DNA from: Blepharisma stoltei
Taxonomy: Eukaryota; Ciliophora; Heterotrichea; Heterotrichida; Blepharismidae
Direction of reading: 5' to 3'
NCBI GenBank assembly: GCA_914767885.1
Contig: CAJZBQ010000044.1
Location: forward strand, 1-64,000
Length of the DNA stretch: 64,000 nt
A program made the translations under genes and the position numbers. The notes beneath the pieces are model-generated. The model was not told the DNA's origin and ran no database searches. It worked only from the letters and a program-made list of their open reading frames with translations. The first letter of the stretch is position 1. Each line of letters begins with the position of its first letter. This document shows, one piece after another, positions 9,540 through 21,794 of the stretch.

Positions 9540-12269
9540 TTATTCTTCCGATGGGGTTGGCGGACTTGTATCTCCAGATATTGAGGATACTGAAATTATA
9601 ATTGGAGAGCGAAATTTCTTATGCAGAGGAGACCCTGCAAGCTTCAGCACTCTAGGTTTGCGTGAAATAATTGTTTGTTCAGCAAGATACTTGAACCGTT
9701 CCATGTGCTCTGTTGATAGAGTTCTTTTTTTCCCTTTTTTTGCACATACCCCCGATGAAGGAATTCCAGTAGTTTCCTGAAGTTCCATATAAATTTCAAT
9801 CCACTTTCCCAAGATCGCATTTAGCCTGTTAACTTCGGCTTGCTTTCGGGCAAGCTCCTTATTGCAAAGATCTTTGAATTTTTCCAAATAGACTTTCCAG
9901 TGATTTTTCTCAAGTTTATAAATTGATAAGTTTTCTTTCTGGATATTTGCTAGACGAGCAGAAAGTTCTTGATTTTCTTGCATAAGCAGATCATAACTTT
10001 TATGAATCTGCTGATGGTAAATTGTTTGGATCTGCAAATCACTTTCAAGGTTTCTCAGCTTGAACGTGTCAACCTGAATTTCTGTAAACCTGCCGTTGTC
10101 TTCACAGTTTGAATCAAAATTCTGCGAATTTTGTCTCTTAAAAGTGTTCATTTGATGCAGACTTGCTTTAAATGTATTTGCTGGCTTCATTTTTCTAACG
10201 AACTTAGGCTTAACAGTTTCATCTCGAGGAGCGCTTCCAGTTTCTATTTTACTTGACAATTCTACGATTTTAATGTTTGTAATGTGCATTTGGTCTATGC
10301 AAGCTTCAAGCTGTTTAACTGAATTTTCTAGATGACTTATAAGTTTATTCTTCGAGTTTAGTTTTTCTGCTAATATGTTATATTTACATTGCACATCATA
10401 GTATATTCTGAGCAATTCGCAATTTGCTAAGCCAGATTGAATCAATTGAGTTTTTAACTGGTAAATTGTAGTCTCATTACTGACTGGGCAACCATCTACT
10501 AAGGCTTCTTGCAAAGCTTTAGTGAAATTTTTATCTGATTTTAATATATCATCAAAAGGAGTTTCTATTGTTTCTTCTACTTCTGATACTAGTGTTTTAT
10601 AAGGATCATCAATTGAGCTAAGTGCATCATCACTAGTCCTAGGCGAGATATCTGAATAGTCTGACTCAGTTATAATCTGGCCTGCAGCAATCTTTTTTAG
10701 CAGATGATCCATTCTCTGGCTAGATTTCTGCAGATAAAATTCGAGCATTTCAATTGTGTTTTTCAGGTTCATATTTTCATCTTTATAATACTGCATTGAG
10801 TTCGCTTCATTATTCTGCTTTAGCAAGAGCTTTTGGTACATCTCATAATGCTGATTTATTTGAATTTCTGCCTGAACTCGCTTTCTTTTTTCATGACTCA
10901 GTTCTTCTTCAAGCTCTTTTATTGTTTTCGTAAGGCTCTTATTTTCTTCTTGCAAGGCACCATAGTCACTGCTGTAGTAGCCTTCTGCAAGATTTGAAAA
11001 AGTTGTGCCTTTTTCAACATAGGAAACACATGAACTATCGTTTTCTGAGTGCGGTGAAAGAGACATCTCGTCCACATTAGGAGAGGAACAGCTTTGGACA
11101 ATAAGACAATTTGATTTCATCAATATGTCATTTTCATGCTCGTCTAAAAGCTTTTTGTTTTCTTCTTTCAGGCTTTGGATCTTATGTCCAAGTTCCTTAA
11201 TAATATGATTGTAAGCTGAAGGAGATTTTTTAATGTTGAGTTTCACATTATTTTTTATATTTTTGACTCTTTGTGCAAACCTAAGAGAGTTGATTGTTAC
11301 TTCAACATTTCGAGGGTCAGGGTTACAGTTGACGATAAGCGTGGTTTTGTAGTTTCCTCCGAGGGATTCTTGAAGAAGCCTTGTCAGTTTAGAGTCCCTA
11401 TAGGGAATAAAATCTGCTTTGCTTGAAAGAGCATTAATGACATTCCCCAGACAACTCAATGATAAGTTTATTTTTTTAGCTTCTTCCAGTTTGCTTCCAG
11501 TAACTCCTGACTCTTTTACTTTTTCAGTTCCAGCAAGGTCGATAAAATTCATAATCCCTCGCTTCTCTGTATCATCAGGTAATTTTTGATTTACTTCTAA
11601 AACAAAAAGCTGGTGGCTTCTTGAGCTCACTTCGTTTAGCTTGGTTGAAGCCACAGTTCGCTTACTTTCAGCAAGAGCAATTAAATTCATCAGTTCCTCT
11701 TCACAGACCACATAAACTTCTTCACGTCCTTGGACAAATACACCTTTCCTTGGGTCCTCTTTTATTTTAAGTCTCACGCCTGAGTTTGAAAGGAGATCTC
11801 TTAGGCTTTCTTTATAGATTTCAATGATAGAGCACTTCAAGGTATACTCTATTTCACATGTTGATTCTTGGAGCTTGCTAAAAATTAAATTGCTTGCTCT
11901 TGGGATAATTCCTTTAGTTTCAGGGTCATAGAGATCTAAGCCCATCATAGTGTACGATTTGCCTGACCCTGTTTGCCCATAAGCAAAAACAGTGCCATTA
12001 TAACCTGTCAAAATATCTTCAATTATGGGTTTACCGACAACCTCAAATATTTCTTCTTGGGAAGAGGTTGGTGGGAAAACGCGGTCTACTGTAAAAGTTT
12101 CAGCATTTTCTGGCGACTTTTTTATTTCTATAGTTGAGGGATTTGGGTAGGTATAAATGTTATTTTCATCATTTTTGAAGGCATCAATTAGTGGCCTGAA
12201 CCTTGCAATTGCTTTAATTTCTAAGCCTTTGTCTTCCCTAGTAGTTTGCGTAGAACTTTTTCTACTCAT
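9540..12269 (-). CDS. Kinesin A, kinesin-1-like motor protein, 909 aa
   Basis: Uninterrupted 909-residue frame. The motor domain covers about residues 15-345: P-loop GQTGSGKSYTMMG, switch I SSRSHQLF, switch II DLAGTEKVKESG and the microtubule-binding YRDSKLTRLLQESLGG, closing with FAQRVKNIKN. From about 355 onward there are long charged heptad-rich stretches predicting coiled coils for dimerisation, and a basic Ser/Pro-rich tail. Motor sequence is closest to the conventional (kinesin-1) type, a plus-end transporter; cargo is unknown. It lacks IESs, in contrast with its duplicate at 20935-24778, and is the only clearly functional member of the local kinesin cluster. Confidence 0.93.
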   Translation of the reverse strand: MSRKSSTQTTREDKGLEIKAIARFRPLIDAFKNDENNIYTYPNPSTIEIKKSPENAETFTVDRVFPPTSSQEEIFEVVGKPIIEDILTGYNGTVFAYGQTGSGKSYTMMGLDLYDPETKGIIPRASNLIFSKLQESTCEIEYTLKCSIIEIYKESLRDLLSNSGVRLKIKEDPRKGVFVQGREEVYVVCEEELMNLIALAESKRTVASTKLNEVSSRSHQLFVLEVNQKLPDDTEKRGIMNFIDLAGTEKVKESGVTGSKLEEAKKINLSLSCLGNVINALSSKADFIPYRDSKLTRLLQESLGGNYKTTLIVNCNPDPRNVEVTINSLRFAQRVKNIKNNVKLNIKKSPSAYNHIIKELGHKIQSLKEENKKLLDEHENDILMKSNCLIVQSCSSPNVDEMSLSPHSENDSSCVSYVEKGTTFSNLAEGYYSSDYGALQEENKSLTKTIKELEEELSHEKRKRVQAEIQINQHYEMYQKLLLKQNNEANSMQYYKDENMNLKNTIEMLEFYLQKSSQRMDHLLKKIAAGQIITESDYSDISPRTSDDALSSIDDPYKTLVSEVEETIETPFDDILKSDKNFTKALQEALVDGCPVSNETTIYQLKTQLIQSGLANCELLRIYYDVQCKYNILAEKLNSKNKLISHLENSVKQLEACIDQMHITNIKIVELSSKIETGSAPRDETVKPKFVRKMKPANTFKASLHQMNTFKRQNSQNFDSNCEDNGRFTEIQVDTFKLRNLESDLQIQTIYHQQIHKSYDLLMQENQELSARLANIQKENLSIYKLEKNHWKVYLEKFKDLCNKELARKQAEVNRLNAILGKWIEIYMELQETTGIPSSGVCAKKGKKRTLSTEHMERFKYLAEQTIISRKPRVLKLAGSPLHKKFRSPIIISVSSISGDTSPPTPSEE

Positions 12270-13136
12270 TTTATAGTTAATTATTAAAAAAATATATTTA
12301 ACATTTCATATTGGGATTGCTTTTATTTTTTTTATTCCAGTAAGTATTATTTTTAAGGCTTTAAATAATTAGCAGCTGGAAATTTCTCTGCCTTAGTTTA
12401 CCATAAGCTTATCTGATGCCAAAGAGTGTAAAAAAGATGTATAATAATATTTTATTTATACTTGAGAAAATGTGCAAGATGCTTCTGTATAAGATAATTT
12501 ATTTAGAACTTTAATTTATTTTGTACTTAAGCTAAGATAAAAAAACAATTATCTCGCCTTTTAACTATAGATTATTAAGTGGTAGTCAGTTATACAAAAT
12601 TGTACACTTACACGGTTCCGCATGGTTATCTACACATTTGAACGATTCCATATAAGGAATACTGCTTCATCACGTGGAATAAATTCTCTACATGTAGAAC
12701 TCGGCAAAAAATATACTCAAAAAAGAATAATAATTTTAAGACTCTCTCCAAATCTTTACATTTAGCACATGAAAACTTATGAAATGCAAGCCTATACCAT
12801 TTCATACGGAATACTCAATCTGTCTTTTTTTCTATAAAAATATAATAATTATTATAGTTTTTTAAGTCTAGATTCATCAGTAATTGTCAATAATTTAGTA
12901 TAAGTCAAGATTATACCATCTCAGATAAGAATCCTTCATTTAAGCCTAAAAAAAGGCACGAATTATAGTCTGGTTTGCTAAAAATTAAAGGCCTGCTCAA
13001 AGATATTCGATTTTATCAAAGTCTCAGATACATATTTTTCATTTTATGTATCTTAACTGAATCTATTTACCAATTAGCAAAAGCAATGCTATTATTTAAG
13101 AGTAAAAATTATATATAAAGTTTTTATATTGACAGT
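12270..13136. other. AT-rich intergenic spacer between kinesin A and B
   Basis: About 870 bases with no convincing frame, hairpin or element end. It is recognisably similar to the spacer at 24779-25517, as expected from the segmental duplication. It should hold the promoter of kinesin A. Confidence 0.6.
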
Positions 13137-14113
13137 TTATTCATCCGATGGGGATGGTGGACTTGAATCTCCAGGTATAGAAGATACTGAAATGATAGCC
13201 GGTGAATGGAATTTCTTATGAAGAGGAGACTGCACAAGCTTCAACTCCCTTGGCCTTCTAGAAATAATCGTTTGGTCTGTAATATATTTGATTTGCTCTA
13301 TATATTGTATCGACAGTGTTCTTCTATTCCCTTTCTTTCCAGACTCTCCAGATGAAGGAATCCCAGTACTTTCCTGAAGCTCCATATACATTTCAATCCA
13401 CTTTCCCAAAAGTACATTGAGTCGGTTGATTTCAGTTTGCTTTCGAGCAAGCTCTTTATTGCAGAGGTCCTTGAATTTCTCCAAATAAACTTTCCAGTGG
13501 TTCTTCTCAAGTGTATAGATTGATAAATTTTCTTTCTGGATATTTATAAGACGATCAGAAAGCTCTTGGTTTTCCTGCTTTAGCAGATAATAGCTTTTAT
13601 GAATCTGCACTTTGTAGATCGTTTGAATTTGCAAATCGCTTTCAAGATTTCTCAGCTTAAATGGATCAACCTTTATTTCTTCTAATGTCCCTTTTTCTTC
13701 GCAATTTGAGTCAAAATCCTGAGACTGTTGTCTTTTCTTACATTCTGGCTGCATACAAAATTTAATAGTGCGCGCTGGCTTCATTCTTCTGACGAACTTT
13801 GGTTTGATTGTTTCTTCTCGAGGAACGCTTATAGGTTCTAATTTGCTTGCCAGGTTTACAATTTTTATATTTGTGAGATGCATTTGGTCTAAGCATGCTT
13901 CGAGCTGTTTAACTGAACTTTCTAGGTGACTTATTAGTTTGTTCTTCGAGGCCAGTTTTTCTGTAAGCATACTATACTTTCACTGGACATCATAGTAGAT
14001 TCTTAATAATTCGCAGTTTGCTAAGCCGGATTGGATCAGCTGAGTTTTTAGTTGATAAATAGTGGTTTCATTACTGATTTGACAGCCATCTACAAGGGCT
14101 TCCTGCAAAGCCT

Positions 14114-14438
14114 TACTCTCCCCCCTCCGTGAGCGAACAAAAATTTTTTTAATAGAATAATTTTTTATATAGGAAAAAAATTTTGATATTTAAGTGATAA
14201 CTAGTATCATGAAATCTCGAGCTAATTCTGTTTAATTTTAAACAAATTGCGTTTTAAAACATAAATTTTACAAATTAAATTAATATTTGCTTCCCAATTT
14301 TTGCAAATTAGGATTTTTTTTTAAAATTTCTAAAAAAAATTTGTTTCTATAAAATTTATATATAAATATTTTTAAAAAAAATTAACCCCCCTCAGTGAGC
14401 GAAAAAGATTTTTTTGTTCGCTCACGGAGGGGGGGAGT
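14114..14438. mobile_element. MITE-like IES, 325 bp, shared with kinesin B copy 2
   Basis: TA at 14114-14115 and 14439-14440. Termini TTACTC..CCCCCCTCCGTGAGC and the complement. The right end also contains a complete hairpin of the same motif with a short A/T loop. Excision gives GCAAAGCCTTAGTGAAATTG, matching the uninterrupted kinesin A sequence at about 10510-10535. The same site is occupied in the second duplication unit (26495-26815), so this insertion predates the duplication. Confidence 0.9.
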
Positions 14439-14849
14439 TAGTGAAATTGTTATCTGATTTTAATATATCGTCAAAAGGAGTTTCAACAGCTTCATCTACT
14501 TCAGACATAAGTGTTTTATAAGGATTATCAATTGCACTAAAGTTATCATTGCTAGCTTCTGGCAAGATTTCTCCATAATCCGACTCAGTTATAGTCTGGC
14601 CTGCAGCGATTTTATTTAGCAAATGATCCACTCTCTGACTAGATTTATTAAGGTAAAACTCAAGCATTTCGATGGTGTTCTTAAGATTTTTATTTTCATT
14701 CTTAAGATATTCAATTGAGTTTGCCTTATTGTTCTGCTTTAGCAAGAGCCTTTGATACATCTCATAGTGTTGGCTGTCTTGAATTTCTGCCTGGATTCGC
14801 TTCTTTTTTTCATGATTTAGCTCTTCTTCAAGCTCTTTTATAGTTTTGC

Positions 14850-15241
14850 TAACTCCCCCCCCCCCCTCCGTGAGCGAACAAAAACCATTAGAAAAAATCG
14901 CCATTTTTTGACCAAAAACCCACCCTCCGTGAGTGAACAAAAATTTTTTTAATAGAAAAAATTTTAATGGAAAAAAAATTTTGATATATAAGTGATAATT
15001 AGTATAATGAAATCTAGAGCTAATTCTGTTTAATTTTAAACAAATTGCGTTTTAAAACATAAATTTTGCAAATTAAATTAATATTTGCTTCCCAATTTTT
15101 GCAAATTAGGATTTTTTTTTAAATTTCGAAAACATATTTTTTTATAAAATTTTATATATAAATTTTTTTTAAAAAAAAAAATTAACCCCCCTCCGTGAGC
15201 GAACAAAATTTTTTTGTTCGCTCACGGAGGGGGGGGGGGAG
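14850..15241. mobile_element. MITE-like IES, 392 bp, absent from the paralogous site
   Basis: TA at 14850-14851 and 15242-15243. The terminal motif CTCCGTGAGCGAACAAAA occurs four times: as an outer left copy, a second left copy about 60 bases in (14928-14945), and a right-end hairpin of two. Excision gives TTTTGCTAAGGCTTG, matching uninterrupted kinesin A and kinesin B copy 2 (about 27570). It was therefore gained here or lost there after the duplication. Confidence 0.9.
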
Positions 15242-17039
15242 TAAGGCTTGTTTTTTCCTCTTGCAGATTGCCGAAGTCAGTGTTGCATTGCATATATCCT
15301 TCCACAAGATTTGAAAAAGTTGCGCCTTTTCCCGGTCAGCAGTGGCTTGAATTGTCGCTTTCTGAATAAGGAGAAGTAGGCATCTCGTCAGCCATTAGAG
15401 TAGTAAGGTTTTTAACTATGAGACAACTAGATCTCATGAGTAATTCATCTTGCTCATTAGTCAGCTTTTGGTTTTCCTCACTTAAGTTTTGGACCTTCTG
15501 TCGTAACTCATTTATAATCTGAGCATAAGCTGCAGAAGATTTTTTGATATTTGGCTTCGCTTTGTTTTTTATATTTTTGACTCTTTGTGCAAACTTAAGA
15601 GTGCTCATTGCTACTTCAACGTTTTGAGGGTGAGGACTGCAGCTGACGATAAGTGTTGTTTTGTAGTTTCCCCCGAGGGATTCTTTAAGAAGCCTTGTCA
15701 ATTTTGAGTCCCTGTAGGGAATAAAATCTGCCTTGCTTGACAAAGCGTTGATGACATTGCCGAGACAACTCAGTGATAAATTTATTTTTTTAGCTTCTTC
15801 CAGTTTTTCTCCAGTTTTTCTCCAGTAACTCCTGACTCTTTTACTTTTTCGCTTCCAGCAAGGTCGATAAAGTTCATAACTCCTCGTTTTTCGGTGTCAT
15901 CCGGCAACTTTTGGTCAACTTCCAAAACAAAAAGCTGATGACTTCTTGAGCTGACTTGATTTAGCTTGGTTGAAGCCACAGTTCGCTTACTTTCAGCAAG
16001 AGCAATTACATTCATTAGTTCCTCTTCACAGACTACATAAACTTCTTTAAGTCCTTGGACAAATACGCCTTTCCTTGGGCCTTCTTTTATTTTAAGTTTG
16101 GCACCGGAGTTCGAAAGCAGATCTCTGAGGCTTTCTTTATAAATTTCTATAATAGAACACTTCAAGGAATATTCTATTTCTCTGTTTGACTCTTGCAGCT
16201 TGCTGAAAATTAGATTCGTTGCTCTGGGGATAATACCTTTTGTATCAGAGTCATAGATGTTTAAGCCCATCATAGTATAAGACTTGCCTGAGCCTGTCTG
16301 CCCATAGGCAAAAACGGTGCCATTATAACCTGATAATATGTCTTCAATAATTGGTTTACCAACAACGTTGAAAATTTCCTCTTGGGAGGTAGTTGGTGGA
16401 AAAACACCGTCTAATGTATAAGAATCAGCATTATCAAGCGATTTTTTGACCATGACAGTTGAGGGGTTTGGGTAGACATAAAGATCCGTTTCATCGTTTT
16501 GGAACGGATCAATCAGTGGCCTAAATCTAGCATATGCTTTAATTCCTATGTTTTTGTCTTTTCCAATAGCTTGAACATAACCTCTTCGACTCATTTACAT
16601 ATATTAATAAAAAAATGCTTCAAGCAGTTCACATTAGAAATGGCTTCTCTTTTTAATTACTTAAAAAAAATCTGCTTGAGTCTTTAAACATTTAGCAGTG
16701 GAAATGTCTTTGCAGTTATTAGCTTTTTAGTGCTATAATGATGCAGAAAATACGAACAAAATATTAATAACATATTTGGAGCACTTTTCGATTAGTTAAA
16801 AAATTATATAGTTTATCTTATAATTTAATTAGGTTTGTGCTACTCTAATACTAAGAAGATAATTTACACATAGGTGCTTTAATTGCAAGAATTAACAATG
16901 AAAGCCGTTTCTATAATGCTCTTATTGTGGCAGTAATATTTTAATTTCGAATTTTACCGATTTTTATTTTCAGATTAAAGAAGGTTTTAATTTAAGCGCA
17001 TCCTTATTTCAGGCGGGTAATTTTTATAACTCGAGAATT

Positions 17040-17920
17040 TTGAAAAGTTCGCCTCATTTCCAGCCCCAAAGCTTTAATATCCAGCTTCAGATGAAGGAGA
17101 AATAGGGATCTCGTCATAGTTGGAGAAGAAGAGCTTTGAAACGTGAGAAAACTTAATTTAATCAGAATGCAATCATGCTTTTTAAGCAGGCTTTTGCTTT
17201 CCTCTTTTAGGCTTTAGATTTTCTCTTCGAGGGCCAGGGTTACAGTTGACGAATAAGCGTGGTTTTGTAGTTTCTCCGAGGGATTCTTGAAGAAACCTTG
17301 TCAGTTTGGAGTCCCTATAAGAAATATAGTCTATTGTCTACTTTAGTTTCAGTTTTTCTGACGACTTTTTGATTCGATAATTAAGGGGTTTGGGAGAGTA
17401 TAATCCGCTACTTCATTTTGGAAAGGATCAATTAGCGGTCTGAACCTCACATATTCTTTGTTTTTAAACCCTTTTCTTCTCTGATAGATTACTCCTCCGC
17501 TTTAAATTGGAAAAAAAATCCTGTTCGAATTTAAGCAGGTATATTTATTTTTAAAAAAAATAAAAATTATGTTAAATTTTTCTCAATAAAATGTTTTTTT
17601 TAAAAAAATTTTTGAAAAAATTAATTGAAGCCAATTTCATTGAAATTTAATCATTTTTATAAAAAAATTAATCGATTCAGTTGTGAAAACTTTTAAATAA
17701 TATATTCTTAATTTTTCTGTTAAATAGGTCAAAACTAATTATAAAAATTAGTATTTTTATCAATGTAGCTATAGATCGGGCTATAATATTTCTATATTTA
17801 GAAAAAATTGCTCCAATTTGGGCAAGGTTAAGACACCCAAAAAATCGAAATTTTATATGTATTGTTTAAATTTAAAAGAGGGAGAGTGAGTAGAGCCTAT
17901 GTTACTCATCTTATAATTAA
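17040..17920 (-). pseudogene. Kinesin C remnant (first unit)
   Basis: Short blocks similar to kinesin A/B survive in order on the minus strand: the coiled-coil start, the region before DSKLTRL (around 17225-17330), and the N-terminal NDEV..LIDPF segment around 17400-17440. Large internal parts of the motor are deleted and no frame is open. An IES-like element (17490-17890) interrupts the region before the presumed start, where CTCAT near 17908 matches the start context of the other kinesins. This is a third, older gene copy; its counterpart lies at 29770-30830. Confidence 0.65.
17490..17890. mobile_element. Degenerate IES of the TTTAAATTG family
   Basis: TA at 17490-17491 and 17891-17892. 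The left end ACTCCTCCGCTTTAAATTGG and the right end TTTAAATTTAAAAGAGGGAGAG resemble the CCCCCCTTTAAATTG termini of the METTL13 IES. The interior is AT-rich without a frame. The counterpart in the second unit is 30458-30800. Confidence 0.6.
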
Positions 17921-18058
17921 TTAAAAAAAATTTACAAAACTAACATTAGAAATGTCATTTACTTGCTTTATTCGAGTGAGTTTTAGAGATTTTAAAATTC
18001 ATTAGGTGAAAAATCTTTATCTGATGCTTACGCAGCCTAGAATACTAAAAAGTAAAAG

Positions 18059-18368
18059 ACTAATTCCGCCCCTCGTGAGCGAACAAAAAAAATTTGTTCA
18101 CGAGGGAAGTGTTTTTTTTAAAAAAATTATATTTAAATTTTTTTAATAGCTCGAAATTCAAAAAAATTCCAATTCGCAAAAAATTGGAAAATAAATATTT
18201 ATTTAATTTGTTAAATTTATGTTTTAATATGCAAGCATTAGCTAGATATTTCATTATACTAATAATCACTCATATATCAAAATTTTATTAAAAATTGTTT
18301 GTTCGCTTATGGAGGCTGGGTTTTTGTGCAAAAAATTGGGATTTTCCAATGGTTTTGTCCGCTTATAG
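18059..18368. mobile_element. Degenerate MITE-like element, intergenic
   Basis: Left end TAATTCCGCCCCTCGTGAGC with a hairpin copy, AT-rich core, then two right-end motif copies (TTGTTCGCTTATGGAGG and GTCCGCTTATAGAGGG). The right terminus no longer shows a TA repeat. It is orthologous to 30981-31322 in the second unit, so it was present before the duplication. Confidence 0.7.
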
Positions 18369-18683
18369 AGGGAACAGGAGCAAGGAAAAATATTTTAAGA
18401 CAGTTCTAAAGAATTTTTCTATAAGGGACTAATTTTTAAATAGCTCTTTTACTTTAATACATAGGCATGGAAGGATAAATCAATAATGATTCTTACTATA
18501 TATGCCTAAAAGAAGGGTTTTTTATTTATTGAAATTGATTTGAGATATCTTTCAAATTTTTATACTTTGCTATGAGATAACTCCTGCAGATATAAAAATT
18601 GTTCTTTTTATTGATAAAATCATATCAATGCTCTTCTTAAAATACAAAAATGGCATTTGAAGTCTATTAAATAACTAGTTATG

Positions 18684-19376
18684 ATAATAACAGTTATCGA
18701 AGAGGAAGATTCAGGGTCATCTGACTCCAACCAACAAGAAACACAATTTTCCAATCTGAGGATAGTTCCAATGCTGATACAGTAGAAGATCAAGAAAAAT
18801 TCACCGGAGAAAGTCTAACTCATCAAGACAGCATAAAAAACTTGCATAAGTTCAGGTCTGAAGACTCAAGGCGAGATTCTATTGGCAAGCCCTCAAAATC
18901 CCAGCAGCTTGAGTTTCCATCACTTGTCAAAGGCCTAGATCTTGACTTAAGTCATCATAAGATGATGGACCTACAACAAAAATCGAGCCTTCCTCATAAA
19001 GACTCAGGATCTCTTCCAAGAGGGAGGGGATGACAAGGAGCGAAATGATGCTAGAAAGGGATTCATATGACTGTCTAAGCGATTTTGAGGATCCAGCTGG
19101 CAGATCTTTTTATTCATTAGACAAAAGCCTCACAAGCAATATAGGCCAAGGTGGAGCCACTTCATCAAACTTCACAAAGAAGCCGTCTATAGAGGCCAAT
19201 GAAACATTAAATAAGATAATCCAATCAACAGGCAGGATGATCCAAAAAGCATGCTTTTCACAGTCATCGAAAGACGCCCAGATGATGGAACTACCAATAA
19301 GCATAGGTTTTGGTAGAGAATTGGGCTAAAAGAAAATAAAGACAAAGACTCTCAATGGTACGCTTTAGCACTCGAT
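18684..19376 (+). pseudogene. Truncated copy of the coiled-coil gene
   Basis: Closely similar to 31612-32346 (the 5' part of the coiled-coil gene) but with a small deletion after the SDSNQ segment, a missing base near the GRG region (about 19025), and other frame breaks. It ends abruptly at CTCGAT, where the sequence switches into METTL13. It is the left side of the duplication junction. Confidence 0.85.
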
Positions 19377-20472
19377 AAAAAGACAAGCTGCCTCTTATAA
19401 TTATCTCCATCACCGATGTCTTCAACAATCATATCGTGTATTCTACACACCAATGGCTTTTCTCCAGTTTCCTCAGAGGTCATGAATGGAATCTCTGAAC
19501 TTAATCACAGCGGAAGGAAAAATTTTAGTGCAGCTTCGGTGAATTGATATTGAAGTGCTCCGATATTCTCTTTGTTATATAAATCTGATAGAGAAATAAG
19601 CAGTAGTCTTGAAACTTCAGCCTGAGATAGAATTTCGTCTTGGATACATAAAAATGGCGTGGTGAACCAACCTGCCCTTTTAACACCTGTAGCTGGATAG
19701 AGTCTTGTGGAAGGGAGAGCAGCGTTCGGTGATGTGTATCCAGCCGGTTTTACTTGGTCTGTTGGAGTGCAATGTCGAGCTGCCGACCGCAGGCTCACAT
19801 CCTGGACAAGGTTTTTACCCCGAGGAGGAAGGGACTCGGAAGTTGGAAAGTGATAGCCCAGCAAGGCTAGAGGGTGTTCGCTTAGCTAATCGGGCATTTT
19901 CCTACGTGAAATCGGGAGTTACGCCCTGGGCTACGAGCTTCATCTTGGCCGACAATCCTGACCAGAAAATTCACTTTTTGAGTTTTCGGAAAATGTAAAC
20001 CTCGTTTGACGTACTGCAAGATGGCCTAGCGTCTTTACCTCCGGGTAGCAAGTGCAGGCCCTTGTCCGGAGGAAGCAAGACAATTACCGTAGGCTGTGAT
20101 ACCAGACTGGCGAGCAAGGGGGTGGTAAACAAGTGACGTGAAAAGCCGAAATGCTGGCCGGGAGCTTCTCTATAATCTAATTAAGTAAGTAAGTAAGGAT
20201 TTCGTCTTGCCCTCATGTGTTGTGTATTGTCATGATTTTTCTGGTCCTAATGGAATAATAAAGACACCATAGGAATTTTGAAATAGCACTTCGTTGTCAA
20301 TAGAGTCCATCAATTTCATCTGGCAAATTGGGGATCCTTCTGAGATGGCTTCATAAATAAACATGTCTAATCTCTGTCCAAGTGAAAGGGGAATGCAAGA
20401 ATTCTGGGAGAGTATTCCTGGAAGACTGATAGCTCAGCCACTGGAAAGCTTAATGATAGTAGTGTGTTCCAT
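19374..20472 (-). pseudogene. METTL13 5'-half pseudogene
   Basis: Corresponds to the METTL13 start (ATG at 20470-20472) down to FLSNPK, after which it runs into the coiled-coil gene fragment; the whole SAM-binding half is missing. It is also split by a SINE-like element (19643-20198). It is a by-product of the segmental duplication and cannot encode a methyltransferase. Confidence 0.88.
19643..20198 (+). mobile_element. SINE-like element in METTL13 pseudogene
   Basis: Flanked by ATTTCGTCTTG at 19632-19642 and 20199-20209, with the uninterrupted sequence available at about 8790-8815. The 5' end is ATACATAAAAATGGCGTGG, followed by a GC-rich body containing CTGTAGCTGGATAGAGTCTTG. The 3' end is TTCTCTATAATCTAATTAAG with a (TAAG)n tail. 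Similar 5' and 3' ends occur at 48796 and 62619. The target duplication contains no TA. The first GTAGCTGG block vaguely resembles a tRNA A-box, but origin is unproven. Confidence 0.82.
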
Positions 20473-21794
20473 TTATTTAAAGCATTATTTATCATGCTTT
20501 ACAGAGATCGTTATAACCTTTCTTTAAATTTATAAGAATTGGATATATAAGTCAGTCATTATATACTCCTTCCTTCTGTAGGTGAGCAAAACCATTGGAA
20601 ATCCTTTTTACGGGAAATTAACTCCCTAGAATTATGAGGAAAAAAAAATCATATATAATCAATAATGATTATGAAATCTCACTAATTCTAATTAAATTGT
20701 TGCATTTAGTTTTAAAAGATAAATTTCATAAATATTTTTACTTTAAATTTTTAAGCTTGATTTCTTAGGAAAAAAATTAATAAAAACTTCTTTCATGAAT
20801 AACCAAAAACTTCTGCTCACTTATAAAGTGAAGCGATTTAAAATTAACTCTCTTATAATAAGATCCTTGTCTTAAATATTTAAATTATTCTAGAAAATAA
20901 ATGTAAAGGATTTATATTTGCTATTTATTCTTCCGATGGGGATGGCGGACTTGTATCTCCAGATATTGAGGATACTGAAATTATAATTGGAGAGCGAAAT
21001 TATTTATGCAGAGGAGACCCTGTAAGCTTCAGCAATCTAGGTTTCCTTGAAATAATTGTTTGTTCAGCAAGATATTTGAACTGCTCCATGCACTCTATTT
21101 ATAGAGTTCTTTTTTTCCCTTTTTTTGCACATGCCCCGGATAAATGAATTCCAGTAGTTTCCTGAAGTTCCATATAAATTTCAATCCACTTTCCCAAGAT
21201 CGCATTTAGCCTGTTAACTTCGGCTTGCTTTCGGGCAAGCTCCTTATTGCAAAGGTCTTTGAATTTTTCCAAATAGACTTTCCAGTGATTCTTTTCAAGT
21301 GTATAAATTGATAAGTTTTCTTTCTGGATATTTGCTAGACGAGCAGAAAGTTCTTGATTTTCTTGCATAAGCAGATCATAACTTTTATGAATCTGCTGAT
21401 GATAAATTGTTTGGATCTGCAAATCACTTTCAAGGTTTCTCAGCTTGAACGTGTCAACCTGAATTTCTGTAAACCTGCCGTTATTTTCACAGTTTGAATC
21501 AAAATTCTGCGAATTTTGTCTCTTAAAAGCGCTCATTTGATGCATACTTGCTTTAAATGTATTTGCTGTCTTAATTTTTCTAACGAACTTAGGCTTAACA
21601 GTTTCATCTCGAGGAGTGCTTCCAGTTTCTATTTTATTTGACAATTCTACGATTTTAATGTTTGTACTATGCATTTGGTCTAAGCAAGCTTCAAGCTGCT
21701 TAACTGAGTTTTCTAAATGACTTATAAGCTTATTCTTCGAGTTTAGTTTTTCTGCTAATATATTATATTTACATTGAGCATCATAGTATATTCT

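Larger units (their letters stand above)
13137..16594 (-). pseudogene. Kinesin B copy 1, frameshifted by an 11-bp tandem duplication
   Basis: Same architecture as kinesin A (motor with GQTGSGKSYTMMG, DLAGSEKVKESG and YRDSKLTRLLKESLGG, then coiled coil and basic tail). After removing IESs 14114-14438 and 14850-15241 the length is 2741, which is 11 more than the 2730 of kinesin A. The excess is a perfect tandem duplication of CCAGTTTTTCT at about 15801-15822, in the conserved GVTG.KLEEAKK segment, shifting the frame into TAA after about 270 codons. TGA codons at other points (about 13990 and 15335) are Trp. Unless the duplication is a sequencing error or is removed, only a truncated motor would be made. 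Confidence 0.75.
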
